DNA of 64,000 bases. Origin: Cololabis saira (lineage: Eukaryota > Chordata > Actinopteri > Beloniformes > Belonidae). The stretch covers positions 912,501 through 976,500 of the forward strand of contig NC_084592.1 of NCBI RefSeq assembly GCF_033807715.1, read 5' to 3'. The notes under the pieces were generated by a model that worked only from the letters and a program-made list of their open reading frames with translations, was not told the DNA's origin and ran no database searches. Positions 22,668 to 36,315 of the stretch are shown here, one piece after another. The stretch's first letter is position 1, and each line of letters opens with the position of its first letter. Made by a program: the position numbers and the translations under genes.

Positions 22668-23177
22668 ATTAAAGCTGCAAGCAGCGATGAACGGGCCCTC
22701 GCACTCACGTCCACCGCCCCCCATAAGCATATCAGAAATGACACCACCCACGACTCTCTATGTCAAACCATTCAAAAGTTATAGCAGGAAAAAGGAACAA
22801 CCAATCAGAAGAAGGGGCGGGGCTAATTCAGGCCAATGAAGGTCAAGGACTTAATACCGAGTCCCATGACACCACCCACGACTCTTTATGTCAAACCATT
22901 CAAAAGTTATGGCAGAGAAAAGTATTCTAGGGGGCGCTGTTGAGCCGTTAGGCCACGCCCATTAATGCAAACCATGAAATATCAAATTTATCACCAGGCC
23001 TGGCTTGCATGCAAATTTTGGTGACTTTTGGAGAACTATCAAATATGGACCAATCAGATGAAGGGGACGAGCGCTTTTTCGCGTCTAGCGTCGCCACGGT
23101 AACACTTTTGAAAGAGAAAAGTAATGTGCGTCGTCGCAGGACAGAGACGAAAATTTTGATGTAAAAAAAAAAATTTC

Positions 23178-23252
23178 GGCATAGAGCCGGTCTCGAACTC
23201 CGGACCTCCGGCACCATAGACCGTAATGCTCTGGTTGAGCTAAGACTCAACT
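23178..23252 (-). pseudogene. tRNA-like sequence 4 (subtype A, divergent)
   Basis: Minus strand: ttagctcaaccagagc (A box) and ggagttcgagacc (B box, good match), about 75 nt, followed by a T-run (23162-23173). The anticodon arm can form about four pairs around ctatggt. The region on the minus strand with ccgg flanking the T loop could form a short stem. Confidence 0.55.
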
Positions 23253-23457
23253 ATTACTTTTACTTTGACTTACTGGATTAGGAGAGACCAACATAGCATT
23301 ATAATGTCTGGAACTTTTTTTCCTAATTTTTTAAATATTTGTAAGGTATAAATATTAGTAAAACACTACTATTTTATGTATTACTCTTTCTGTAACCATT
23401 CCACCGTGGTTCTAACCGGGCTGAGCACGGGACTATTTCTGACGTCACCACATTACA

Positions 23458-23530
23458 ACAGCTGATCGGTCGGGGGGCGGGGCCGTCATCACCCTACTCG
23501 CCACTGATTGGTCGGGGGGCGGGGCCGGCA
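23458..23530. repeat. 42-bp minisatellite, array 3 (2 units)
   Basis: Two units, the first with gatcggtc in place of gattggtc, so its CCAAT core is lost. A tgacgtca palindrome lies just upstream (about 23440). The array ends ggcagaagtttgaatcagga. Confidence 0.85.
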
Positions 23531-25158
23531 GAAGTTTGAATCAGGAAGCGGGAGTCAAACCATTAAAAAGTTATAGCAGAAAAAAGGGACAACCAATCAG
23601 AAGAAGGGGCGGGGCTAATTAAGGTCAACGAAGCTTAAGGACTCATTACAGAGTCCCATGACACCACCCACAACTTCCTATGTCAATCCATTCAAAAGTT
23701 ATGGCAGATAAAAGTATTCTAGGGGGCGCTGTTGAGCCGTTAGGCCACGCCCATTAATGCAAACCATGAAATATCAAATTTATCGCCAAGTCTGGCTTGC
23801 ATGCAAAATTTTGTGACTTTTGGAGAACTATCAAATATGGACCAATCACATGAAGGGGGGGCGCGCCTTTTGGCGTCTAGCGTCGCCACGGTAACACTTT
23901 TGAAAGAGAAAAGTAATGCGTGTAGTCGCAGGAGGTAGACGCACATTTTGATGTATAACACACCTGGGTGCACGTTACGGTTCGGGCTGAATTAACTGCC
24001 GAAGGAATGGCATAAATTTCGCCAAAATGACACAATTTATTCAAAATGGCCGACATCCTGTTCGTTTTCGGCCATGGCTCCAAGAGACTTTTCTTTAAGT
24101 TGTGCCATGATACAGGTGTGTAGCGATTTTCGTGCATGTACGTCAAACCGTATTGTGGGGCTTGAGGCACAAAGTTTTCTGGGGGGCGCTGTTGAGCCAT
24201 TTTGCCACGCCCATTAATGCAAACCATGAAATATCAAATTTATTGCCAGGCCTGGCTTGCATGCCAAATTTGGTGCCTTTTGGGGAACTATCAAATATGG
24301 ACCAATCAGATGAAGGGGGGGTGCGCTTGTTGGCTTCTAGCGTCGCCACGGTAACACTTTGGAAAGAGAAAAGTAATGCGTGTAGTCGCAGGATGGAGAC
24401 GCACATTTTGATGTATAACACATCTGGGTTCACAATACGGTTCGGGCTGAATTAACTCTCGAAGGAATGGCATATATTGCTCCAAAATTACGCAATTAAT
24501 TCAGAATGTTCAAAATGGCCGACTTCCTGTTCGGTTTCGGCCATGGCGCCAAGAGACTTTTCTTTTAGTTGCGACATGATACAGGAGTGTACCAATTTTC
24601 GTTCATGTACGTCAAACCGTATTATGGGGCTTGAGGCGCAAAGTTTTTTCTGTCTGAACCAACCAGATGAAGGGTGGGCGCGCTTTTTGGCGTCTAGCGT
24701 CGCCACGGTAACGCTTTTGAAAGAGAAAAGTAATGCGTGTGGTCGCAGGAGGGAGACGCACATTTTGATGTATAATACACCTGGGTGCACGTTACGGTTC
24801 GGGCTGAATTAACTGCCGAAGGAATGGCATAAATGGCGCCAAAGTTACACGATTAATTCAAAATGGCCGACTTCCTGTTCGGTTTCGGGCATGACGGCAA
24901 GAGACTTTTCTTTAAGTTGTCCCATGATACAGGTGTGTACCGATTTTCGTGCATGTACGTCAAACCGTATCGTGGGGCTTGAGGCACAAAGTTTTCAAGG
25001 GGGCGCTGTTGAGCCATTTTGCCACGCCCATTAATGCAAACCATTAAATATCAAATTTTTCGCCAGGCCTGACTTGGGTGCAAAATTTGGTGACTTTTTG
25101 GGCATGTTAAGGGGGGCAAAAAGGCCATCACTTTGTCAGAAGAAAAATAATAATAATA

Positions 25159-27622
25159 ATTAAAGCTGCAAGCAGCAATGAACGGGCCCTCGCACTCACG
25201 GCCACCGCCCCCCATAAGTATAAGAAATGACACCACCCACGACTTCCTATGTCAAACCATTGAAAAGTTATAGCAGAAAAAAGGGACAACCAATCAGAAG
25301 AAGGGGCGGGGATAATTCAGGCCAATGAAGGTCAAGGACTCCATACAGAATCTTATGACACCACCCACGACTCTCTATGTCAAACCATTCCAAAGTTATA
25401 GCAGAAAATCGGGACAACCAATCAGAAGAAGGGGCGGGGCTAATTAAGGCCAACGAAGCTTAAGGACTCATTACAGAGTCCCATGACACCACCCACGACT
25501 TCCTATGTCAAACCATTCAAAAGTTATAGCAGAAAATTGGGACAACCAATCAGAAGAAGGGGCGGGGCTAATTTAAGCCAATGAAGGTCAAGGGCTCCAT
25601 AAAGAATCTGATGACACCACCCACGACTCTCTATGTCAAACCATTCCAAAGTTATAGCAGAAAATCGGGACAACCAATCAGAAGAAGGGGCGGGGCTAAT
25701 TAAGGCTAACGAAGCTTAAGGACTCATTACAGAGTCCCATGACACCACCCACGACTTCCTATGTCAAACAATTAAAATGTTATAGCAGAAAAAAGGGACA
25801 ACCAATGACAAGAAGGGGCGGGGCTAATTCAGGCCAATGAAGGTCAAGGACTCCATACAGAATCTTATGACACCACCCAGGACTCTCTATGTCAAACCAT
25901 TCCAAAGTTATAGCAGAAAATCGGGACAACCAATCAGAAGAAGGGGCGGGGCTAATTAAGGCCAACGAAGCTTAAGAACTCATTACAGAGTCCCATGATT
26001 CCACCCATGACTTCCTATGTCAAACCATTCAAAATTTATAGCAGAAAATCGGGACAACCAATCAGAAGAAGGGGCGGGGCTAATTAAGGCCAACGAAGCT
26101 TAAGGACTCATTACAGAGTCCCATGACACCACCCACAACTCTCTATGTCAAACCATTCAAAAGTTATGGCAGAGAAAAGTATTCTAGGGGGCGCTGTTGA
26201 GCCGTTAGGCCACGCCCATTAATGCAAACCATGAAATATCAAATTTATCGCCAAGTCTGGCTTGCATGCAAAATTTGGTGACTTTTGGAGAACTATCAAA
26301 TATGGACCAATCACATGAAGGGGGGGCGCGCCTTTTGGCGTCTAGCGTCGCCACGGTAACACTTTTGAAAGAGAAAAGTAATGCGTGGTGTCGCAGGATG
26401 TAGACGCACATTTTGATGTATAACACACCTGGGGGCACGTTACGGTTCGGGCTGAATTAACTGCCGAAGGAATGGCATAAATTTCGCCAAAATGACACAA
26501 TGTATTCAAAATGGCCGACTTCCTGTTCGGTTTCGGCCATGGCTCCAAGAGACTTTTCTTTAAGTTGTGCCATGATACAGGTGTGTAGCGATTTTCGTGC
26601 ATGTACGTCAAACCGTATTGTGGGGCTTGAGGCACAAAGTTTTCCGGGGGGCGCTGTTGAGCCATTTTGCCACGCCCATTAATGCAAACCATGAAATATC
26701 AAATTTATCGCCAGGCCTGGCTTGCATGCCAAATTTGGTGCCTTTTGGGGAACTATCAAATATGGACCAATCAGATGAAGGGAGGGTGCGCTTGTTGGCG
26801 TCTAGCGTCGCCACGGTAACACTTTTGAAAGAGAAAAGTAATGCGTGTAGTCGCAGGATGGAGACGCACAATTTGATGTATAACACATCTGGGTTCACGA
26901 TACGGTTCGGGCTGAATTAACTCTCGAAGGAATGGCATATATTGCTCCAAAATTACGCAATTAATTCAGAATGTTCAAAATGGCCGACTTCCTGTTCGGT
27001 TTCGGCCATGGCGCCAAGAAACTTTTCTTTTAGTTGCGACATGATACAGGTGTGTACCGATTTTCGTTCATGTACGTCAAACCGTATTATGGGGCTTGAG
27101 GCACAAAGTTTTTTCTGTCGAACCAATCAGATGAAGGGTGGGCGCGCTTTTTGGCATCTAGCGTCGCCACGGTAACGCTTTTGAAAGAGAAAAGTAATGC
27201 GTGTTGTCGCAGGATGGAGACGCACATTTTGATGTATAACACACTTGGGGGTACGTTACGGTTCGGGCTGAATTAACTTTCGAAGGAATGGCATAAATTT
27301 CGCCAAAATGACACGACTAATTCAAAATGGCCGACATCCGCTTCGGTTTCGGGCATGACCCCAAGAGACTTTTGTTTAAGTTGTCCCATGATACAGGTGT
27401 GTACTGATTTTCGTGCATGTACGTCAAACCGTATTGTGGGGCTTGAGGCACAAAGTTTTCAAGGGGGCGCTGTTGAGCCATTTTGCCACGCCCATTAATG
27501 CAAACCTTTAAATATCAAATTTTTCGCCAGGCCTGACTAGGGTGCAAAATTTGGTGACTTTTTGGGCATGTTAAGGGGGGCAAAAAGGCCTTCACTTTGT
27601 CAGGAAAATAATAATAATAATA
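25159..27622 (+). repeat. Array element 8 (2464 bp), expanded 128-bp block
   Basis: About seven 128-bp units alternate in A/B type (25230-26180). 460-bp units follow at 26187 and 26647, then a deleted unit and a terminal piece. No module insertion. The variation in element length here is entirely 128-bp copy number. Confidence 0.85.
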
Positions 27623-28059
27623 ATTAAAGCTGCAAGCAGCGATGAACGGGCCCTCGCACTCACGTCAACCGCCCCCCATAAGCATATCAGAAATGACACC
27701 ACCCACGACTTCCTATGTCAAACCCTTCAAAAGTTATAGCAGAAAAAAGGGACGACCAGTCAGAAGAAGGGGCGGGGCTAATTCAGGGCAAAGAAGATCA
27801 AGGACTCATTACAGAGTCCCATGACACCACCCACGACTCTCTATGTCAAAACATTCCAAAGTTATAGCAGAAAATAGGGACAACCAATCAGAAAAAGGGA
27901 CTGGGCTAATTGTCACCAATTATGGTCAAGGACTCAATGCCGAGTCCCATGACACCACCCACAACTCTTTATGTCAAACCTTTCAAAAGTTATGGCAGAA
28001 AAAAGTATTCTAGGGGGCGCTGTTGAGCCGTGAGGACACGCCCATTAATGCAAACCATG

Positions 28060-28840
<781 letters not shown>

Positions 28841-28847
28841 ACCGATC

Positions 28848-28911
28848 CAAGATGGCGGCCACGCCCGACGTTCTCAGGCAGTCAATGCGGCGCCTCGACC
28901 AAGATGGCGGC
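28848..28911 (+). promoter_or_regulatory. YY1-like doublet, copy 2
   Basis: caagatggcggc at 28848-28859 and 28900-28911 in the same CpG-rich context as copy 1. Confidence 0.5.
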
Positions 28912-29099
28912 CGCGCTGAACATCAGCCCCTCCCCCCGCGGGAGCTGCGCGCGCAAACTCCACTCAAATTCAAAAGTTATGGCAAAAAATCGGGACAACC
29001 AATCAGAAGAAGGGGAAAGAGAAAAGTAATGTGCGTCGTCACAGGACAGAGACGAACATTTTGATGTAAAAAAACCACAAAAATTGCTGACAAAAATTT

Positions 29100-29176
29100 T
29101 GGCATATCAAGCCAGGCTTGAACTCTCGACCTCTGGCAGCAAAGACCGCAATAATCTGGCTGAGCTAAGTCTCAGC
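29100..29176 (-). pseudogene. tRNA-like sequence 5 (subtype A)
   Basis: The same variant as sequence 3, with tgcggtctttgctgcc in the anticodon-arm region and gagttcaagcc as B box. A T-run follows on the minus strand (about 29068-29074). Confidence 0.55.
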
Positions 29177-29387
29177 TATTCTTTTCATTTGACCTACTGG
29201 CTTAGGACAGACCAACATAGCGATAAAATGTCTGGAACTTTTTTTTTCCTAATTTTTTAAATATTTGTAAGTTATAAATATTAGTAAAACCCTACTATTT
29301 AAATTATTACTTTTTCTGTAACCATTCTGCCAAGGTTGTAACCGGGCTGAGCCGGGAATATTTCTGAAGTCACCACATTACAGGGAG

Positions 29388-29536
29388 CTGATTGGTCGGG
29401 GGGCGGGGCCGTCATCACCCTACTCGCCACTGATTGGTCGGGGGGCGGCGCCGTCATCACCCTACTCGCCACTGATTGGTCGGGGGGCGGGGCCGCCATC
29501 ACCCTACTCGCCACTGATTGGTCAGGGGGCGGGGCC
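29388..29536. repeat. 42-bp minisatellite, array 4 (4 units)
   Basis: Four units. The second has gggggcggcgcc in place of the GC box and the third has gccgccatcaccc. Both variants are shared with the array in element 10. Confidence 0.9.
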
Positions 29537-31739
29537 GGCAGACGTTTGAATCAGGAAGCGGGAGTCAGCGCGAGAGCGACTCGCGGCAATTTTATTATAA
29601 AAAAGGACAACCAATCAGAAGAAGGGGCGGGGCTAATTCAGGCCAATGAAGGTCAAGGACTCCATAAAGAATCTGATGACACCACCCACGACTTTCTATG
29701 TCAAACCATTCAAAAGTTATAGCAGAAAATCGGGACAACCAATCAGAAGAAGGGGCGGGGCTAATTAAGGCCAACGAAGCTTAAGGACTCATTACAGAGT
29801 CCCATGACACCACCCACAACTCTCTATGTGAAACCATTCAAAAGTTATGGCAGAGAAAAGTATTCTAGGGGGCGCTGTTGAGCCGTTAGGCCACGCCCAT
29901 TAATGGAAACCATGAAATATCACATTTATCGCCAGGCCTGGCTTGCATGCAAATTTTGGTGACTTTTGGAGAACTATCAAATATGGACCAATCAGATGAA
30001 GGGTGGGTGCGCTTTTTCGCGTCTAGCGTCGCCACGGTAACACTTTTGAAAGAGAAAAGTAATGAGTGGTGTCGCACGATGGAGACGCACATTTTGGTGT
30101 ATAACACACCTGGGTGCACGTTACGGTTCGGGCTGAATTAACTGCCGAAGGAATGGCATAAATTGCGCCAAAATTACACAATTAATTCAAAATGGCTGAC
30201 TTCCTGTTCGATTTCGGCCATGGCTCCAAGAGACTTTTCTTTAAGTTGCGACATGATACAGGTGTGTATCGATTTTCGTGCATGTACGTCAAACCGTATT
30301 GTGGGGCTTGAGGCACAAAGTTTTCCGGGGGGCGCTGTTGAGCCATTTTGCCACGCCCATTAATGCAAACCATGAAATATCAAATTTATCGCCAGGCCTG
30401 GCTTGCATGCCAAATTTGGTACTTTTTGGGGAACTATCAAATATGGACCAATCAGATGAAGGGGGGGTGCGCTTGTTGGCGTCTAGCGTCACTACGGTAA
30501 CACTTTCGAAAGAGAAAAGTAATGCGTGTAGTCGCAGGATGGAGACGCACATTTTGATGTATAACACATCTGGGTTCACGATACGGTTCGGGCTGAATTA
30601 ACTCTCGAAGGAATGGCATATATTGCTCCAAAATTACGCAATTAATTCAGAATGTTCAAAATGGCCGACTTCCTGTTCGGTTTCGGCCATGGCGCCAAGA
30701 GACTTTTCTTTTAGTTGCGACATGATACAGGAGTGTACCGATTTTCGTTCATGTACGTCAAACCGTATTATGGGGCTTGAGGCACAAAGTTTTTTCTGTT
30801 GAACCAATCAGATGAAGGGTGGGCGCGCTTTTTGGCGTCTAGCGCCGCCACGGTAACGCTTTTGAAAGAGAAAAGTAATGCGTGTTGTCGCAGGATGGAG
30901 ACGCACATTTTGATGTATAACACACTTGGGGGCACGTTACGGTTCGGGCTGAATTAACTTTCGAAGGAATGGCATAAATTTCGCCAAAATGACACGACTA
31001 ATTCAAAATGGCCGACATCCTGTTCGGTTTCGGGCATGACCCCAAGAGACTTTTGTTTAAGTTGTCCCATGATACAGGTGTGTACTGATTTTCGTGCATG
31101 TACGTCAAATCGTATCGTGGGGCTTGAGGCACAAAGTTTTCTGGGGGGCGCTGTTGAGCCATTTTGCCACGCCCATTAATGCAAACCTTTAAATATCAAA
31201 TTTTTCGCCAGGCCTGACTAGGGTGCAAAATTTGGTGACTTTTTGGGCATGTTAAGGGGGGCAAAAAGGCCTTCACTTTGTCAGGAAAATAATAATAATA
31301 ATAATTAAAGCTGCAAGCAGCGATGAACGGGCCCTCGCACTCACGTCAACCGCCCCCCATAAGCATATCAGAAATGACACCACCCACGACTTCCTATGTC
31401 AAACCCTTCAAAAGTTATAGCAGAAAAAAGGGACGACCAGTCAGAAGAAGGGGCGGGGCTAATTCAGGGCAAAGAAGATCAAGGACTCATTACAGAGTCC
31501 CATGACACCACCCACGACTCTCTATGTCAAAACATTCCAAAGTTATAGCAGAAAATAGGGACAACCAATCAGAAAAAGGGACTGGGCTAATTGTCACCAA
31601 TTATGGTCAAGGACTCAATGCCGAGTCCCATGACACCACCCACAACTCTTTATGTCAAACCTTTCAAAAGTTATGGCAGAAAAAAGTATTCTAGGGGGCG
31701 CTGTTGAGCCGTGAGGACACGCCCATTAATGCAAACCAT

Positions 31740-32510
<771 letters not shown>

Positions 32511-32514
32511 GATC

Positions 32515-32578
32515 CAAGATGGCGGCCACGCCCGACGTTCTCAGGCAGTCAATGCGGCGCCTCGACCAAGATGGCGGC
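32515..32578 (+). promoter_or_regulatory. YY1-like doublet, copy 3
   Basis: caagatggcggc at 32515-32526 and 32567-32578, same spacing as in the other three copies. Confidence 0.5.
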
Positions 32579-32766
32579 CGCGCTGAACATCAGCCCCTCC
32601 CCCCGCGGGAGCTGCGCGCGCAAACTCCACTCAAATTCAAAAGTTATGGCAAAAAATCGGGACAACCAATCAGAAGAAGGGGAAAGAGAAAAGTAATGTG
32701 CGTCGTCACAGGACAGAGACGAACATTTTGATGTAAAAAAACCACAAAAATTGCTGACAAAAATTT

Positions 32767-32843
32767 TGGCATATCAAGCCAGGCTTGAACTCTCGACCTC
32801 TGGCAGCAAAGACCGCAATAATCTGGCTGAGCTAAGTCTCAGC
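32767..32843 (-). pseudogene. tRNA-like sequence 6 (subtype A)
   Basis: Duplicate of sequence 5 at offset 3667, with one visible change at the edge (agctttt). Confidence 0.55.
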
Positions 32844-33054
32844 TTTTCTTTTCATTTGACCTACTGGCTTAGGACAGACCAACATAGCGATAAAATGTCT
32901 GGAACTTTTTTTTTCCTAATTTTTTAAATATTTGTAAGTTATAAATATTAGTAAAACCCTACTATTTAAATTATTACTTTTTCTGTAACCATTCTGCCAA
33001 GGTTGTAACCGGGCTGAGCCGGGAATATTTCTGAAGTCACCACATTACAGGGAG

Positions 33055-33203
33055 CTGATTGGTCGGGGGGCGGGGCCGTCATCACCCTACTCGCCACTGA
33101 TTGGTCGGGGGGCGGCGCCGTCATCACCCTACTCGCCACTGATTGGTCGGGGGGCGGGGCCGCCATCACCCTACTCGCCACTGATTGGTCAGGGGGCGGG
33201 GCC
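33055..33203. repeat. 42-bp minisatellite, array 5 (4 units)
   Basis: Same four units and same internal variants as array 4, at offset 3667. Confidence 0.9.
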
Positions 33204-35887
33204 GGCAGACGTTTGAATCAGGAAGCGGGAGTCAGCGCGAGAGCGACTCGCGGCAATTTTATTATAAAAAAGGACAACCAATCAGAAGAAGGGGCGGGGC
33301 TAATTCAGGCCAATGAAGGTCAAGGACTCCATAAAGAATCTGATGACACCACCCACGACTTTCTATGTCAAACCATTCAAAAGTTATAGCAGAAAATCGG
33401 GACAACCAATCAGAAGAAGGGGCGGGGCTAATTAAGGCCAACGAAGCTTAAGGACTCATTACAGAGTCCCATGACACCACCCACAACTCTCTATGTGAAA
33501 CCATTCAAAAGTTATGGCAGAGAAAAGTATTCTAGGGGGCGCTGTTGAGCCGTTAGGCCACGCCCATTAATGGAAACCATGAAATATCACATTTATCGCC
33601 AGGCCTGGCTTGCATGCAAATTTTGGTGACTTTTGGAGAACTATCAAATATGGACCAATCAGATGAAGGGTGGGTGCGCTTTTTCGCGTCTAGCGTCGCC
33701 ACGGTAACACTTTTGAAAGAGAAAAGTAATGCGTGGTGTCGCACGATGGAGACGCACATTTTGGTGTATAACACACCTGGGTGCACGTTACGGTTCGGGC
33801 TGAATTAACTGCCGAAGGAATGGCATAAATTGCGCCAAAATTACACAATTAATTCAAAATGGCTGACTTCCTGTTCGATTTCGGCCATGGCTCCAAGAGA
33901 CTTTTCTTTAAGTTGCGACATGATACAGGTGTGTATCGATTTTCGTGCATGTACGTCAAACCGTATTGTGGGGCTTGAGGCACAAAGTTTTCCGGGGGGC
34001 GCTGTTGAGCCATTTTGCCACGCCCATTAATGCAAACCATGAAATATCAAATTTATCGCCAGGCCTGGCTTGCATGCCAAATTTGGTACTTTTTGGGGAA
34101 CTATCAAATATGGACCAATCAGATGAAGGGGGGGTGCGCTTGTTGGCGTCTAGCGTCACTACGGTAACACTTTCGAAAGAGAAAAGTAATGCGTGTAGTC
34201 GCAGGATGGAGACGCACATTTTGATGTATAACACATCTGGGTTCACGATACGGTTCGGGCTGAATTAACTCTCGAAGGAATGGCATATATTGCTCCAAAA
34301 TTACGCAATTAATTCAGAATGTTCAAAATGGCCGACTTCCTGTTCGGTTTCGGCCATGGCGCCAAGAGACTTTTCTTTTAGTTGCGACATGATACAGGAG
34401 TGTACCGATTTTCGTTCATGTACGTCAAACCGTATTATGGGGCTTGAGGCACAAAGTTTTTTCTGTTGAACCAATCAGATGAAGGGTGGGCGCGCTTTTT
34501 GGCGTCTAGCGCCGCCACGGTAACGCTTTTGAAAGAGAAAAGTAATGCGTGTTGTCGCAGGATGGAGACGCACATTTTGATGTATAACACACTTGGGGGC
34601 ACGTTACGGTTCGGGCTGAATTAACTTTCGAAGGAATGGCATAAATTTCGCCAAAATGACACGACTAATTCAAAATGGCCGACATCCTGTTCGGTTTCGG
34701 GCATGACCCCAAGAGACTTTTGTTTAAGTTGTCCCATGATACAGGTGTGTACTGATTTTCGTGCATGTACGTCAAATCGTATCGTGGGGCTTGAGGCACA
34801 AAGTTTTCTGGGGGGCGCTGTTGAGCCATTTTGCCACGCCCATTAATGCAAACCTTTAAATATCAAATTTTTCGCCAGGCCTGACTAGGGTGCAAAATTT
34901 GGTGACTTTTTGGGCATGTTAAGGGGGGCAAAAAGGCCTTCACTTTGTCAGGAAAATAATAATAATAATAATAATAATTAAAGCTGCAAGCAGCAATGAA
35001 CGGGCCCTCGCACTCACGGCCACCGCCCCCCATAAGTATCAGAAATGACACCACCCACGACTTCCTATGTCAAACCATTGAAAAGTTATAGCAGAACAAA
35101 GGGACAACCAATCAGAAGAAGGGGCGGGGCTAATTAAGGCCAACAAAGCTTAAGGACTCATTACAGAGTCCCATGACACCACCCACGACTTCCTATGTCA
35201 AACCATTCAAAAGTTATAGCAGAAAAAAGGGACAACCAATCAGAAGAAGGGGCGGGGCTAATTTAAGCCAATGAAGGTCAAGGGCTCCATAAAGAATCCC
35301 ATGACACCACCCACGACTCTCTATGTCAAACCATTCCAAAGTTATAGCAGAAAATCGGGACAACCAATCAGAAGAAGGGGCGGGGCTGATTAAGGCCAAC
35401 GAAGCTTAAGGACTCATTACACAGTCCCATGATACCACCCATGACTTCCTATGTCAAACCATTCGAAAGTTATAGCAGAAAAAAGGGACAACCAATCAGA
35501 AGAAGGGGCGGGGCTAATTAAGGCCAACGAAGCCTAAGGACTCATTACAGAGTCCCATGACACCACCCACAACTCTCTATGTCAAACCATTCAAAAGTTA
35601 TGGCAGAGAAAAGTATTCTAGGGGGCGCTGTTGAGCCGTTAGGCCACGCCCATTAATGCAAACCATGAAATATCCAATTTATCGCCAGGCCTGCCTTGCA
35701 TGCAAAATTTGGTGACTTTTGGGGAACTATCAAATATGGACCAATCAGATGAAGGGGGGCACGCTTTTTGGCGTCGAGTGTTGCCACGGTAACACTTTTG
35801 AATGAGAAAAGTAATGCGCGTCGTCGCAAGATGGAGACGTACATTTTGATGTTAAAAAAAACACACAAATTGCTGACAATAAACTTT

Positions 35888-35960
35888 GCATTGTGCTGGG
35901 ATCGAACCCGCGATCTCTCACACGAAAGACGGCGACATTACCCCTAAGCCATGAATCAGC
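35888..35960 (-). pseudogene. tRNA-like sequence 7 (subtype B)
   Basis: Minus strand: atggcttaggggtaat (A-box-like) and gcgggttcgatccc (excellent B box). The T stem gcggg/ccagc pairs at four of five positions. The acceptor arms do not pair. Copy 1 at 6721 is its relative with gggatcgatccc. Confidence 0.6.
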
Positions 35961-36315
35961 TTGGCTGTTTTCTGACTGACTGATTAAGGAGAGACCAACA
36001 TAGCGATATAATCTGAGTCCCGAAATGTTTTTTCGTAATTTTTAAGATATTTGTAAGATATAAATATTAGTAAAACCCCACTATTTGTGCTTTTGTGAAT
36101 AGCATGTTCTAGTCTTTACTTCCTAGACACACACACTGCATGGAAGGGAGCGTTTGATTTATTGTTCACGTAACATTACTTTTATTTTTTCACAACCAAA
36201 CCACGCACCCTATTTATGTCATTTGCACCGGGCAAGGACAAAAAATAAATGATTCCACCAAAATTCCAGAGATTTTTGCGGTTGGCTGACACATTACCAG
36301 CATATTTCAAATATG
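35961..36315. repeat. AT core plus alternative segment B, copy 2
   Basis: It matches 6800-7140 throughout, including cttttgtgaatagcatgttc and ccgggcaaggacaaaaaata, and ends in the same fusion to gtcaaaccattcaaaag. No open frame. Confidence 0.8.

Larger units (their letters stand above)
22668..25158 (+). repeat. Array element 7 (2491 bp)
   Basis: The order is: about one and a half 128-bp units, a 460-bp unit from 22931 broken at ~23160, tRNA-like module, AT core, two-unit 42-bp minisatellite fused directly to a 128-bp unit at about 23555, then 460-bp units at 23732 and 24192, a deleted unit, and a terminal piece from 25009. It lacks the AT-rich spacer. Confidence 0.85.
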
